Below, piece after piece: positions 24,951-34,518 of a DNA stretch of 64,000 bases. The position numbers were made by a program, and so were the translations under genes. Positions within the stretch are counted from its first letter, which is position 1; each line of letters begins with the position of its first letter. The stretch spans positions 546,453 through 610,452 of the forward strand of contig NZ_JWLJ01000001.1 of assembly GCF_000813985.1 (NCBI RefSeq). The letters run 5' to 3'. The stretch comes from Ruegeria sp. ANG-R (GTDB taxonomy: Bacteria; Pseudomonadota; Alphaproteobacteria; Rhodobacterales; Rhodobacteraceae). The notes below the pieces were generated by a model. It was not told where the DNA came from and searched no databases. It worked only from the letters and a program-made list of their open reading frames with translations.

Positions 24951-26606
24951 TTAGCCCGCAGCGCGTTCGTCATCGTTCGGGCGAAACCCGATCTGGGTTG
25001 AGGCGGCGAAACGGCCACCTCCGGCCTTTTCGATCTTGCCGTCGCGCAGCAACTGACCAAACGACCGCAGGCTTTCTTCGCGATTGAACGAATCTTGTTT
25101 GAGCGAACGAACCTTGTTCATCAGTTGCGGACGCGAGAACTGCTCCTGACCTTCGATGAAGGACAGATAGGCCGCTGCAGCTTCCAGCAGATCGAGCAGC
25201 GACTGGGCACCCTGTTCCTGCGCGAAGGTGGCGAAACCACCTTCTTCGTCGTCGGTGTCGTCCTCGGCAGACGTAACACGGCGCGGCGTAACCGGGCCGG
25301 TGTCCGCCGTATCGGTGTCAATCCGCTGTTCGGCCACGAGTTTCAAAGGGGCGGCAGCATCCATAGACGGGCGTTCGCTGGTGACCTCAATCTCGGGGCG
25401 GCGCGGGTTGACGACCGAAGCCAGATCACCGCGATAGTCGTCCTCGGCATTCTGGGACTTGTCCTTACCGTCCTCACGGTCCGCTTCGGTCGCGGCAACG
25501 GCGGTGCGCAGGTGCGAATACGTTTCGCGCTGATCGCTGGTGGCAGGGTCCTCCAAATGGGCACCAGCCTTGTCCATCAGGCGCGAGACGTCCTGATCGA
25601 GGCCGGACATATCGGGCAGTTCAGCGGCTGTATTCGCCTCCAGTTCGGATTCGACCAGAGCGATTTCATCCAGCAGCAGCGCCTCGTCCTCAGCCGAGAT
25701 GACACCTGCGGCAAGGCTGGACAGTTCCGACGTGTCTTCATCTTCTTCGCTAAGAATATTGGACGGGCTTTCGTCTTCGGGCTCGGACGTGTCGTCGAGG
25801 TCCGAAAAGAGTACGTCGCTGTCCGTGACCTCGGGGGTCTGTTCCAGAGCTTCGTCTTCGTCGCGGTTGTGTGCAGTTTCTACCGCAGAGATCATCGCGG
25901 TCACGTCGACCGCATCCTGCTCGGCAGGGGCGGTTGTGGCCGGCTCCTGTTCCTGAACAGCCGGTTCGACACTGTCTTCCATCTGCTCGGGTGCTGCGGA
26001 CAGTTCGACCTCGGGCGTTGTGGCAGGGGTGGTGTCGCCGGCGGTCTCTTCCAGATCGTCGGGGTTCAGCGCGCCTGCCTCGAACGCGGCCGAGATCGCG
26101 TCGGCCTGCGGTTTCACGGGCCGGAGATAGCTGACGTCTTCGTCTTCCGAAAAAGCGGTGGACGATGCGTCGGAATGCGAGACAACGGCCCGGATGCGCT
26201 GCAGCTTGGCCGCGATGCTGTCGGCCGCCGGGACGGCTTCGGCCTGGGGGATGGCCGGTGCAGGGGGAACAACGTCATTGGTGGGTTGAACAGGTTCAGT
26301 TGCAGGAGCAGGCGCGATCGCAGCGGGGGTCGGTGCTGCAGCGGCGCCGGAGTCGGTGGCACGCAGAAGAAGGCCCGCCTCGCTCTGACTGGCTTCGACC
26401 TTTTGCGTGGCATCGCGCTGGGCGATGCGGGTCAGCATTTCGGCGTCAGGCTGGGGAGGTTCCGATCCGAAATAACGGTCGTCCGCGGCGAGGTCCCGGA
26501 AATATTCGGCAATGGCTTTCATCGTTTCAAACGAGTCGTCGAAGCCTTCGAGGGTGCACGAGAAGGTTCCGTAAGAAACGGTTAACACCTTGTTGTTCTG
26601 TACCAT
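24951..26606 (-). CDS. Large acidic protein of unknown function with a conserved N-terminus and a possible winged-helix C-terminus
   Basis: The 551-residue protein starts MVQNNKVLTVSYGTFSCTLE and has an ordered N-terminal segment (to about residue 50, ending YFRDLAADDRYFG). A very long acidic, Ala/Pro/Glu-rich disordered region follows. The C-terminus is ordered (about 460-540: LLDLLEAAAAYLSFIEGQ, then SRPQLMNKVRSLKQDSFNRE, then GQLLRDGKIEKAGGGRFA) and looks like a winged helix. I know this kind of protein as conserved in Rhodobacterales but cannot name its function. The ATG at 26606 has AAAGGA ten bases upstream; an ATG at 26615 is too close to it. Confidence 0.72.
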   Translation of the reverse strand: MVQNNKVLTVSYGTFSCTLEGFDDSFETMKAIAEYFRDLAADDRYFGSEPPQPDAEMLTRIAQRDATQKVEASQSEAGLLLRATDSGAAAAPTPAAIAPAPATEPVQPTNDVVPPAPAIPQAEAVPAADSIAAKLQRIRAVVSHSDASSTAFSEDEDVSYLRPVKPQADAISAAFEAGALNPDDLEETAGDTTPATTPEVELSAAPEQMEDSVEPAVQEQEPATTAPAEQDAVDVTAMISAVETAHNRDEDEALEQTPEVTDSDVLFSDLDDTSEPEDESPSNILSEEDEDTSELSSLAAGVISAEDEALLLDEIALVESELEANTAAELPDMSGLDQDVSRLMDKAGAHLEDPATSDQRETYSHLRTAVAATEADREDGKDKSQNAEDDYRGDLASVVNPRRPEIEVTSERPSMDAAAPLKLVAEQRIDTDTADTGPVTPRRVTSAEDDTDDEEGGFATFAQEQGAQSLLDLLEAAAAYLSFIEGQEQFSRPQLMNKVRSLKQDSFNREESLRSFGQLLRDGKIEKAGGGRFAASTQIGFRPNDDERAAG

Positions 26607-26726
26607 CAGACGCATGTCCTTTACAAACTACCAGGTCGATTACCAGACACAGCACAGGCAACCGACTCGAAACTCTAGCCATGAAGCTATCATTTTGTGG
26701 TTTCATTATGTCCAAAACTGGAAAAT

Positions 26727-27434
26727 ATGGTCAATCTTGTGGAAAATGGGGCAATTGTTCGCTCTGGCAGGCCAATAGGGCTATTTGGCGGCGGGGAAAT
26801 CAGTTCCGAGGATGTGAATCTGGTGCTGAGTCGCGTCACTTCCGCCGTGGCGGCGGATAGTGGCGCGGCTGCGCTGATTGATTCGGGTCAGATTCCGGAC
26901 GTGGTGATTGGCGATTTCGACTCGCTTGCGGCAGAGTATCGGGCGCAAATCCCGGATGATCGGCTGTTCCCCATACATGAGCAGGACAGCACGGATTTCG
27001 ACAAGGCGCTTCGCAGCATCAGTGCGCCAGTGGTGTTGGCGGCGGGTTTTCTGGGGGCGCGTGTCGATCATCAGTTGGTGGCGTTCAACACGCTCACCCG
27101 GTTGCAGGACAGGCCGTGCATTCTGTTGGGGGCATGTGAGATCGTGTTCCACACGCCGCCCCGCATCAATTTGGAACTGGCAGCCGGAGAGACGGTGTCC
27201 TTGTTCCCGCTGCGGCGGGTGACCGGGCGGAGCGACGGGCTGGAGTGGCCGATTGACGATCTGGTGCTGGAGCCGGACGGGCGGGTTGGCACATCAAACC
27301 GGGCGCTGGGTGCATTCACGCTTGAGGTGGACGGGCCGGGATTGCTGACAATCCTGCCGCGCACGGCGCTGGATCAGGTCACGCAGGCGTTTCTGTCGGG
27401 CCAGACCGGGCGTTGGCCCGCTCGTGCAGGATGA
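26727..27434 (+). CDS. Thiamine pyrophosphokinase
   Basis: The 235-residue enzyme converts thiamine to thiamine diphosphate with ATP. Motifs: AVAADSGAAALID, VVIGDFDSLA with the catalytic acids, EQDSTDFDKAL, and GFLGARVDHQL. The C-terminal part is the beta-sandwich thiamine-binding domain. The start at 26727 was chosen because upstream residues lack family similarity. Its end overlaps the convergent transporter gene by 56 bases. Confidence 0.9.
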   Translation: MVNLVENGAIVRSGRPIGLFGGGEISSEDVNLVLSRVTSAVAADSGAAALIDSGQIPDVVIGDFDSLAAEYRAQIPDDRLFPIHEQDSTDFDKALRSISAPVVLAAGFLGARVDHQLVAFNTLTRLQDRPCILLGACEIVFHTPPRINLELAAGETVSLFPLRRVTGRSDGLEWPIDDLVLEPDGRVGTSNRALGAFTLEVDGPGLLTILPRTALDQVTQAFLSGQTGRWPARAG

Positions 27435-28293
27435 CGTAAAGCCCCGCTGCGATGGTAATGCCGATGCCAAGTGCGGCCAGCCCGTTGGGCAGGTCTTGAA
27501 AGATCAGCCAGCCGATCAGGGTGGCGACCGGGATCTCTAGATACTGCATCGGGGCCAGGGTGGCCGACGGCGCATAGCGCAGCGACCATGTCATCAGCAG
27601 ATGCGCCACGGTGCCAAGGACGCCTATCCCAAGTAGCAGCCAGAGCGTTTCGCCTGTCGGCATCGTCAGGGACATTGCGGGCAGGCCGGTCTGGGAACCC
27701 AGCAGAACAATCGGCAGCAAAAAGACGGTTGCCATGGCCCCCGATACCGCCTGCAGCGCAACCGGGTCTGTTTCCTTGGCGATCCGCCGCGTGACCAGCA
27801 TGAACAGGGCAAAAACCACCGCTACGATTAATGGCAACAAAGCGGGGGCGCCGACCTGCGCAAAGCTGGGCTGGATCACCAGCAAGGTGCCGATAAACCC
27901 CACGACACAGGCGATCAGGCGGCGTGGACCGACCTGTTCACCCAGCACATTTTTGCCGAGCAGCAGCATGATAAACGGCATCACAAAGGCGATGGCGACG
28001 GTGTCAGCCAGCGGCATGTATTGCAGCGCCGTGAACATTGCGGCGATCCCAATGATGTGCAGGAGGGTGCGGATCATCGTCAGGCGCAGGACCCTTGGTG
28101 TCATCCGCCAAGGCTTGCCTGTCACGGCGATCAGCGGAATGAGGATCGCCGCCTGTATACCAAACCGCACCAGTACCAGCAGACCCAGAGCGGTGGTCTC
28201 ACCCAACAGCTTCGCCATCCCGTCACCCAATGGCGCGAGCACGCAGAAGCCGAGCATCAGTATGATGCCGAAAACGGGACGATCCTGGGTCAT
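27379..28293 (-). CDS. EamA-family (DMT) transporter
   Basis: The 304-residue inner-membrane protein has ten predicted helices and two EamA repeats; the first ends with ADTVAIAFVMPFIMLLLG and the second with YLEIPVATLIGWLIFQDLPN. The family exports amino acids or other small metabolites. The substrate cannot be predicted. The last 18 codons overlap the convergent thiamine pyrophosphokinase gene. Confidence 0.85.
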   Translation of the reverse strand: MTQDRPVFGIILMLGFCVLAPLGDGMAKLLGETTALGLLVLVRFGIQAAILIPLIAVTGKPWRMTPRVLRLTMIRTLLHIIGIAAMFTALQYMPLADTVAIAFVMPFIMLLLGKNVLGEQVGPRRLIACVVGFIGTLLVIQPSFAQVGAPALLPLIVAVVFALFMLVTRRIAKETDPVALQAVSGAMATVFLLPIVLLGSQTGLPAMSLTMPTGETLWLLLGIGVLGTVAHLLMTWSLRYAPSATLAPMQYLEIPVATLIGWLIFQDLPNGLAALGIGITIAAGLYVILHERANARSGPTETPA

Positions 28294-28338
28294 GCACGCG
28301 ACGCTAACGGTTTCGCGGCACAGGGGGAAGCTCTGATC

Positions 28339-28755
28339 TCAGGCGTCGGGCAGGGGTTGGACTTTGGTATAGTCCGGGCCGATGCAGGTGGGCAGGTCAT
28401 CACCAAGCTGCAGCCAGCTTAGTTTTTCCTCATGCGCGACATGCAGGGTCGGGCTGAGCGCCTCGGGGTTGTCCAGCGTCGCTACATAGAGGTGCATCAC
28501 GTCCGACATCACCGTCGACCGGAAGGATATCGGCGTGCCGCAATCGGGGCAGAAACTGCGCTCGACTCCGGGTGAGGAATTGAACCGTTTCGGTTGTTCT
28601 CCGGTCCAGCGCCAGTTGCCATCGCGCACCCCGAAATAGGTGGTCATCGGGGCCGCACACTGGCGACGGCAGCTGTCGCAATGGCAGGTGACGCAGGACA
28701 AGACCGGAGGATCGACCTGATATCCAATCTTGCCGCATAGGCAATGTCCGCGCAT
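28339..28755 (-). CDS. GFA family (glutathione-dependent formaldehyde-activating enzyme-like) zinc protein
   Basis: The 138-residue protein has the zinc cysteines of the GFA/CENP-V fold: [12 protein letters not shown] near the start, [13 protein letters not shown] and [10 protein letters not shown]. Most family members have no proven activity, so the formaldehyde name should not be taken literally. It is downstream of sdaA on the same strand. Confidence 0.85.
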   Translation of the reverse strand: MRGHCLCGKIGYQVDPPVLSCVTCHCDSCRRQCAAPMTTYFGVRDGNWRWTGEQPKRFNSSPGVERSFCPDCGTPISFRSTVMSDVMHLYVATLDNPEALSPTLHVAHEEKLSWLQLGDDLPTCIGPDYTKVQPLPDA

Positions 28756-28782
28756 ATCACCCCACTTGTTCTTGCTGTCAGA

Positions 28783-30156
28783 TCAGCAGTTCGGCACGTT
28801 GACGGCCAACCCGCCCAAAGATGTTTCCTTGTACTTCTCGTGCATATCCTCGCCGGTCTGGCGCATCGTTTCAATGGCCGCATCCAGAGGCATAAAGTGC
28901 TTGCCGTCGCCACGCAGGGCCAATGATGCGGCAGAGACGGCCTTGATCGCGCCCAATCCGTTGCGTTCGATACAGGGCACCTGCACGAGGCCCGCGACTG
29001 GATCGCAGGTCATGCCAAGGTGATGTTCCAATGCGATCTCGGCTGCGTTTTCGACCTGCTCGGGCGTACCGCCCATGACGGCGCACATCCCGGCCGCAGC
29101 CATGGCCGAGGCACTGCCAACCTCAGCCTGACAGCCCGCCTCGGCACCCGAGATCGAAGCGTTGAACTTGACCAGACCGCCGATGGCGGCCGCGGTGAGC
29201 AGGAAATCCTCGACATGGCTCTCGGATGCGCCGGGAACGTGATCGAGGTAATAGCGCAGAACCGATGGCAGCACGCCTGCCGCACCGTTGGTGGGGGCGG
29301 TGACAACCTGCCCACCGGCGGCGTTTTCCTCGTTCACGGCCATGGCGTAGACGCTCATCCAGTCGTTGATTGTATGCGGCGCGTTCAGGTTCATGCCGCG
29401 TTCCGCCAGCAGGGCATCGTGGATGCCTTTGGCGCGGCGGCGGACGCTGAGGCCGCCGGGCAGGATACCGTCGGTTTTCAGCCCACGTTCGATACAGTCG
29501 TTCATGACCTGCCAAAGACGGGCTGAACCTTTGGCAAAACTGTCCGCACAGCCGCGCGCGATTTCATTCTCGCGCTTCATCTGGGCGATGCTTTTGCCGC
29601 TGTCCTTGGCCATCTGCAGCATTTCAGCAGCGGATTTGAACGGGAAGGGCACCGGGGCACCTTCGTCGGTTGCCTTGCCTTCGGCCAGTTCCTCTTCGGT
29701 CAGGACAAACCCACCACCGATGGAGTAGTAGACCTGTCGCAGGATGACATCGCCCTGCGCGTCGGTGGCCATCAGGATCATGCCATTGGCGTGGCCGGGT
29801 AAGGCGTGGTCATAATCGAAGATCAGATCGGCCTTGGGATCGAAGCTCAGCGTCGGCAGGCCCTCGGGCGTGACCGTGTGGGTCTCGGTAATCGCGGCCA
29901 GCGCGGTCTCGGCCTTGTCGTTGTCATAAGTGTCGGGCACAAACCCGGCGAGGCCCAGGATCGTGGCGCGATCTGTGGCGTGACCGACGCCGGTAAAGGC
30001 CAGCGAACCGTGCAGCGAGCCGCGCAGGCCCGCGAACTCGAACGGTGAGGCGCGCATCAGGTCGAGGAACCGCGCGGCAGCAACCATGGGGCCCATGGTG
30101 TGGGAAGAAGACGGGCCGATGCCCACTTTGAACATATCGAAGACAGAGAGGAACAT
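28783..30156 (-). CDS. sdaA: L-serine ammonia-lyase (serine dehydratase), single-chain
   Basis: The 457-residue enzyme turns L-serine into pyruvate and ammonia with a [4Fe-4S] cluster. It is the fused beta plus alpha form: [20 protein letters not shown] at the start, [20 protein letters not shown] in the middle, [17 protein letters not shown] and the conserved C-terminal Cys at the end (NVPNC). The ATG at 30156 lies one base after the stop of the upstream GST gene, so the two are translationally linked. Confidence 0.96.
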   Translation of the reverse strand: MFLSVFDMFKVGIGPSSSHTMGPMVAAARFLDLMRASPFEFAGLRGSLHGSLAFTGVGHATDRATILGLAGFVPDTYDNDKAETALAAITETHTVTPEGLPTLSFDPKADLIFDYDHALPGHANGMILMATDAQGDVILRQVYYSIGGGFVLTEEELAEGKATDEGAPVPFPFKSAAEMLQMAKDSGKSIAQMKRENEIARGCADSFAKGSARLWQVMNDCIERGLKTDGILPGGLSVRRRAKGIHDALLAERGMNLNAPHTINDWMSVYAMAVNEENAAGGQVVTAPTNGAAGVLPSVLRYYLDHVPGASESHVEDFLLTAAAIGGLVKFNASISGAEAGCQAEVGSASAMAAAGMCAVMGGTPEQVENAAEIALEHHLGMTCDPVAGLVQVPCIERNGLGAIKAVSAASLALRGDGKHFMPLDAAIETMRQTGEDMHEKYKETSLGGLAVNVPNC

Positions 30157-30157
30157 G

Positions 30158-30859
30158 TCAGGTAGCTGAGCCTTCTGGAGGGTTGGCGTAAGTCGGAGAG
30201 GTGAAGGGGGTGACCCCCAGCCCCTCGGCGGCAATTGCGGCGCGGGTTGAGGGGCGTGTTTCGTGCTGCATCAGGATCTTCTGCAGGTAGGGTGTGTCGG
30301 CCAGCTGATACCAGCTGCGATCAATCCCTGCCGGATAGAGCGCCATCCAGCGCATCATGCAGGCGACATAAAAGGTCAGCACCGAAGGGTGATCGGGGCT
30401 GAACCAACCCGGCACGGTGCGAGCCAGATCGTCCAGCAATTTCAGATGCTGGCGCAGCCGGGGCCGGATGCCCGCGCGCAGCGTCTCAGCTTGCTGGGCG
30501 GCGATGTATTTCTCGGCGTAGAACAGGATGCGCAGGTCGGAATGCAGGGTGTTGGAGGCAAAGAACAGCCATTTCAGAAACGCGGCGCGATCGGGATTGG
30601 CCGGGGCAGGGGCCATCTGTCCATGGGTGTCGGACAGCCACAGCAGGATTGCGGCGGTCTCGAAGATCGGTCCCTGAGGTGTCTCCAGAACAGGTATCAG
30701 CCCGTTCGGATTCAGCGCCCGGTAGGCTGCGCCATCCTGCGCGTTACGGCCACGATCGACCAGCGCGGTCTCATAGGGCAGGCCCATCTCTTCCAGCGCC
30801 AGCCGGATCACCAGCGAGGCGTTGTCGGGGGCATAGTGCAGGCGGTACGGCGATTCCAT
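30158..30859 (-). CDS. Glutathione S-transferase family protein
   Basis: The 233-residue protein has the GST N-terminal thioredoxin fold (YRLHYAPDNASLVIRLALEE, then NPNGLIPVLETPQGPIFETAAILLW) and a helical C-terminal domain. The usual ES pair is replaced by ET (FETAA). It is the first gene of a two-gene unit with sdaA. Substrate unknown; three GST-like genes lie in this window. Confidence 0.88.
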   Translation of the reverse strand: MESPYRLHYAPDNASLVIRLALEEMGLPYETALVDRGRNAQDGAAYRALNPNGLIPVLETPQGPIFETAAILLWLSDTHGQMAPAPANPDRAAFLKWLFFASNTLHSDLRILFYAEKYIAAQQAETLRAGIRPRLRQHLKLLDDLARTVPGWFSPDHPSVLTFYVACMMRWMALYPAGIDRSWYQLADTPYLQKILMQHETRPSTRAAIAAEGLGVTPFTSPTYANPPEGSAT

Positions 30860-30906
30860 GGCATCTATCTAGGGTGTCTGGCGATCAGATTAGAGGCTGA
30901 TTGCGA

Positions 30907-30924
30907 CGTTTCCTATCGGAAACG
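30907..30924. promoter_or_regulatory. Inverted repeat in the divergent GST/rpiA spacer
   Basis: CGTTTCC and GGAAACG are 7-bp arms with a TATC spacer. It is a possible operator in the 167-base divergent spacer. I do not know the binding protein. Confidence 0.35.
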
Positions 30925-31026
30925 CGCATTTCAGCGACATGTTAACACAAGGACGGAGTGTTTTGCCTCTCGCAGTTGTGCGGGGCATTCCGTATAAGTC
31001 TGGCAGTAATCTGAGGGGACGCCGCC

Positions 31027-31812
31027 ATGATCAAAGATTTGTCGCCCATCGACAAAGCAAAATATGTTGCTGCCTGTCGCGCTGCCGAACTTGTTCAGGG
31101 CGGAATGCGTGTGGGTCTGGGGACAGGCTCGACCGCCGCGTGGCTGGTGCGTCGCCTGGGTGAGCGGGTGCGCGACGAAGGGCTGGCAATCAAGGGCGTT
31201 CCGACCTCGACCGATACGGCGCAGCTGGCGCGTGAGGTGGGGATCGAGGTCGTCTCGCTGGATCAGGCCGGGTGGCTGGACCTGACCATTGATGGCGCGG
31301 ATGAGTTCGATGGTGAGTTCAACCTGATCAAGGGCGGCGGTGCGGCGCTGCTGCAGGAAAAGATCGTGGCCACAGCCAGCGATCAGATGGTTGTGATTGC
31401 CGATGCGGGCAAAGAGGTCGAAACGCTGGGCGCGTTCCCTCTGCCGGTCGAGGTCATCCCGTTTGGCTGGCAGACCACCCGCACCCTGATCGAAGAGGCT
31501 CTGGACACGATGGATGTACTGGGTACGTCGGTCACACTGCGCATGAACGGAGAGGCACCCAAGGTTACGGATGAGGGCAACCACATTCTTGATCTGCACC
31601 TCAAACGCATCGGCAATGCGCGTCAACTGGCCCTGGTAATGAACCAGATCCCCGGTGTGGTCGAGAACGGGCTGTTCATCGATATCTGCGACAAGGTTGT
31701 TGTCGGTTACGGCGATGGCCGGGTGGAGTTGCGCGATCTCAACGAGGGAACCGTCCTGACCGATATGCTGGGCGACGGCGGGGACAATCTGTTTTCGGAT
31801 CTGGCGGACTAA
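31027..31812 (+). CDS. rpiA: Ribose-5-phosphate isomerase A
   Basis: The 261-residue enzyme interconverts ribose 5-phosphate and ribulose 5-phosphate. Motifs: VGLGTGSTAAW (phosphate site), LTIDGADEFD with catalytic Asp, and LIKGGGAALLQEKI with Lys and Glu. GAGGGGAC lies before the ATG. It is 130 bases upstream of gor, which may share its transcript. Confidence 0.97.
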   Translation: MIKDLSPIDKAKYVAACRAAELVQGGMRVGLGTGSTAAWLVRRLGERVRDEGLAIKGVPTSTDTAQLAREVGIEVVSLDQAGWLDLTIDGADEFDGEFNLIKGGGAALLQEKIVATASDQMVVIADAGKEVETLGAFPLPVEVIPFGWQTTRTLIEEALDTMDVLGTSVTLRMNGEAPKVTDEGNHILDLHLKRIGNARQLALVMNQIPGVVENGLFIDICDKVVVGYGDGRVELRDLNEGTVLTDMLGDGGDNLFSDLAD

Positions 31813-31941
31813 AGACCAAGCAGGCATCGCGATAAACCGCAGAAGAAAAATCGCTATTTCCCCAGCCAGGGGTTGGCAGTTTGGAATTTGCGCCCAGATA
31901 TCCAGTGAATTTTGGCCACGCGGAATAAAAGGAACGCACCA

Positions 31942-33300
31942 ATGAGCTTTGACTATGATCTGTTCGTCATCGGAGGCGGCTCGGGCGGGGTCCGTGCAGC
32001 GCGTGTGGCGGCGGGTGAAAACGGGGCCAAGGTGGCGCTGGCGGAAGAGGATCGTTACGGCGGAACCTGTGTGATCCGAGGGTGCGTGCCCAAGAAACTG
32101 ATGGTCTTTGCCAGCGAGTTCTCAGGCATGGTTAGCGATGCGCAGGAATATGGCTGGGACATTCAGCCCGGTGGGTTCAACTGGGATACATTCCACGGCA
32201 AGCTGGTTGCGGAACTGGACCGTCTGGAAGGCATCTACCGCAATATCCTGAAAAACAACGGCGTCGAAAGCTTTGACCAGCGCGCCCGCGTGGTTGATCC
32301 GCATACGGTCGAGCTGGCCGATGGCACCCGCAAGACCGCCAAGCATATACTGGTGGCGACCGGTGGTCGCCCGGTTGTGCCCGAGTTTCCGGGCTCGGAA
32401 CTGGCCATCACATCGAACGAGATTTTCCATCTGGAGAAACTGCCCGAGACCATGCTGATCGTTGGCGGTGGCTATATCGCCTGCGAGTTTGCCGGGATCA
32501 TGAATGGGTTGGGGGTCAAAACGACTCAATTCTATCGCGGGGCACAGATTCTGCGGGGCTTTGACGATGAGGCGCGCGGGCTGATCAGCGAAGAGATGTG
32601 CCAGAATGGCATCGACCTGCATCTGGGCACCAACGTGCTGGAGATGAAAAAACAGGGCGATAAAATCTGGGTGAAAGCCACGAATGGCTCGGAACAGCTG
32701 TTCGACGTGGTGATGTATGCCACGGGTCGCGCGCCGAATGCGGATGATCTGGGGCTGGAGGCTTTGGGCGTCGAACGCGGCCGCAAGGGTGAGATCGTGG
32801 TGGATGAGTACAGCCAGACCGGCGTGCCCTCGATCTATGCCATTGGCGACGTGACGGACCGGGTGAACCTGACCCCGGTTGCGATCCGCGAGGGCATGGC
32901 CTTTGTGGAAACCGTTTTCAAGGGCAACCCGACACCGGTGGATCACGACCTGATCCCGACCGCGATCTTCACTCAGCCGGAAATGGGCACGGTTGGCCTC
33001 AGCGAGGAAGCAGCGGCGGAACAGGAACCGATCGAGGTTTATGCGACCTCATTCAAGCCCATGCAGAAGGCGTTTGCCGGTGGTACGCAACGCGTTCTGA
33101 TGAAGCTGATTGTATCTCAGGCCACGCGGAAGGTGCTAGGCTGTCACATCGTTGCGCCCGGCGCGGGTGAGATGATTCAGCTGGCCGGGATTGCCGTCAA
33201 GATGGGCGCCACCAAGGAAGATTTCGACCGCACGGTTGCGGTTCATCCGGTGATGGCCGAAGAACTGGTGACAATGCGGCAACCTGTACGCACGGCTTGA
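31942..33300 (+). CDS. gor: Glutathione-disulfide reductase
   Basis: The 452-residue flavoprotein reduces glutathione disulfide with NADPH. It has the FAD site DLFVIGGGSGGVRAARVAA, the redox pair Cys43/Cys48 in GGTCVIRGCVPKKL, the NADP-site GGGYIACEFAGI, and the C-terminal acid-base His in VAVHPVMAEELV. The ATG at 31942 has AAAGGA nine bases upstream. Conserved VIRGC instead of VNVGC is the usual variant in alphaproteobacteria and plants. Confidence 0.95.
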   Translation: MSFDYDLFVIGGGSGGVRAARVAAGENGAKVALAEEDRYGGTCVIRGCVPKKLMVFASEFSGMVSDAQEYGWDIQPGGFNWDTFHGKLVAELDRLEGIYRNILKNNGVESFDQRARVVDPHTVELADGTRKTAKHILVATGGRPVVPEFPGSELAITSNEIFHLEKLPETMLIVGGGYIACEFAGIMNGLGVKTTQFYRGAQILRGFDDEARGLISEEMCQNGIDLHLGTNVLEMKKQGDKIWVKATNGSEQLFDVVMYATGRAPNADDLGLEALGVERGRKGEIVVDEYSQTGVPSIYAIGDVTDRVNLTPVAIREGMAFVETVFKGNPTPVDHDLIPTAIFTQPEMGTVGLSEEAAAEQEPIEVYATSFKPMQKAFAGGTQRVLMKLIVSQATRKVLGCHIVAPGAGEMIQLAGIAVKMGATKEDFDRTVAVHPVMAEELVTMRQPVRTA

Positions 33301-33372
33301 TTTGCAACCGCGCGCACACACGTTACAAGGGAAGCCGTGATCACACGGTCCAACACAAGGGAAAACACACAT

Positions 33373-34518
33373 ATGGCGGGCAACAGCGGCGGCCCCTGGG
33401 GGGGCGGAGGCTCATCCGGCGGCGGAGGAAATCGGGGTAACAACGGGGATGGGCGCAAGCCCCCCGAAGGCGATGGCCCGCAGATCCCCGAGATCGATGA
33501 GCTGATGAAAAAGGGCCAGGAGCAGCTGCGCGTCCTGATGGGCGGTCGTGGCGGCGGTGGCCGTGGAACGAACGGTTCAGGCAGTGGCGGTGGTGGTCCC
33601 ATCTTCACCAAGGGGACCGTGGCGATTGGCGCATTGGTTGCCGTTGGTCTCTGGCTGGCTGCGAGCGTGTATACGGTCAAGCCCGAAGAACAGTCGGTTG
33701 AGCTGTTTCTGGGTGAGTTCTACAAGGTCGGAAATCCGGGTCTGAACGTGGCCCCGTGGCCGTTTGTGACTGCAGAAGTCATCCCGGTGACCCGCGAACA
33801 AACCGAAGATATGGGCGGTGCGCGTGGCAGTGACGACGGTCTGATGCTGACTGGCGACGAAAACGTGGTCGACATTGATTACCAGGTTGTCTGGAATATC
33901 AGCGATCCGGCCAAGTTCCTGTTCAATCTGCGTGATCCGCGCCAGACAATCCGTGCGGTTTCGGAATCGGCGATGCGCGAGATCATCGCGCAAAGCGAGC
34001 TGGCGCCGATCCTGAACCGGGATCGTGGTATCATCGCGGAACGTCTGCAGGAACTGATCCAGGCGACGATGGACAGCTACGATTCGGGTGTGAACATCAT
34101 CCGCGTGAACTTTGACAAAGCCGACCCGCCGCAAGAGGTGATCGCCGCCTTCCGCGACGTTCAGGCCGCGGCGCAGGAACGTGACCGTCTGCAGAACGTC
34201 GCCGATGCCTATGCCAACCGTGTTCTCGCCGAGGCGCGCGGTGAAGCCGCGCAGGTTCTGGAAGAGGCCGAGGCCTATCGTGCCCAGCAAATCAACAGCG
34301 CGATGGGTGAAGCCAGCCGTTTCAGCGCGGTTCTGGAGGAGTACTCCAAAGCACCGGACGTGACGCGCAAGCGTCTGTATCTGGAACGGATGGAGCAGGT
34401 TCTGGGGGACGTCGACAAGATCATTCTGGATGAGAGCACGTCAGGATCGGGGCAGGGGGTCGTGCCGTATCTGCCGCTCAATGAACTGCGCCGCAACCCT
34501 GCAGGGGAGAGCAACTGA
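33373..34518 (+). CDS. hflK: FtsH protease modulator HflK
   Basis: The 381-residue inner-membrane protein has a Gly-rich cytoplasmic N-terminus (PWGGGGSSGGGGNRG), one membrane helix (about residues 76-97), then an SPFH/band-7 domain and a coiled coil (AYANRVLAEARGEAAQVLEE). HflK and HflC form the large cage around FtsH. It is coupled to hflC by TGATG. The start at 33373 has AAGGGA upstream. Confidence 0.96.
   Translation: MAGNSGGPWGGGGSSGGGGNRGNNGDGRKPPEGDGPQIPEIDELMKKGQEQLRVLMGGRGGGGRGTNGSGSGGGGPIFTKGTVAIGALVAVGLWLAASVYTVKPEEQSVELFLGEFYKVGNPGLNVAPWPFVTAEVIPVTREQTEDMGGARGSDDGLMLTGDENVVDIDYQVVWNISDPAKFLFNLRDPRQTIRAVSESAMREIIAQSELAPILNRDRGIIAERLQELIQATMDSYDSGVNIIRVNFDKADPPQEVIAAFRDVQAAAQERDRLQNVADAYANRVLAEARGEAAQVLEEAEAYRAQQINSAMGEASRFSAVLEEYSKAPDVTRKRLYLERMEQVLGDVDKIILDESTSGSGQGVVPYLPLNELRRNPAGESN

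Noticed and set aside
25095..26585. A 496-codon plus-strand frame opposite the acidic protein
   Set aside because: Gly/Arg/Phe-rich shadow of the Glu/Asp/Ala/Pro-rich coding strand, with no RBS.
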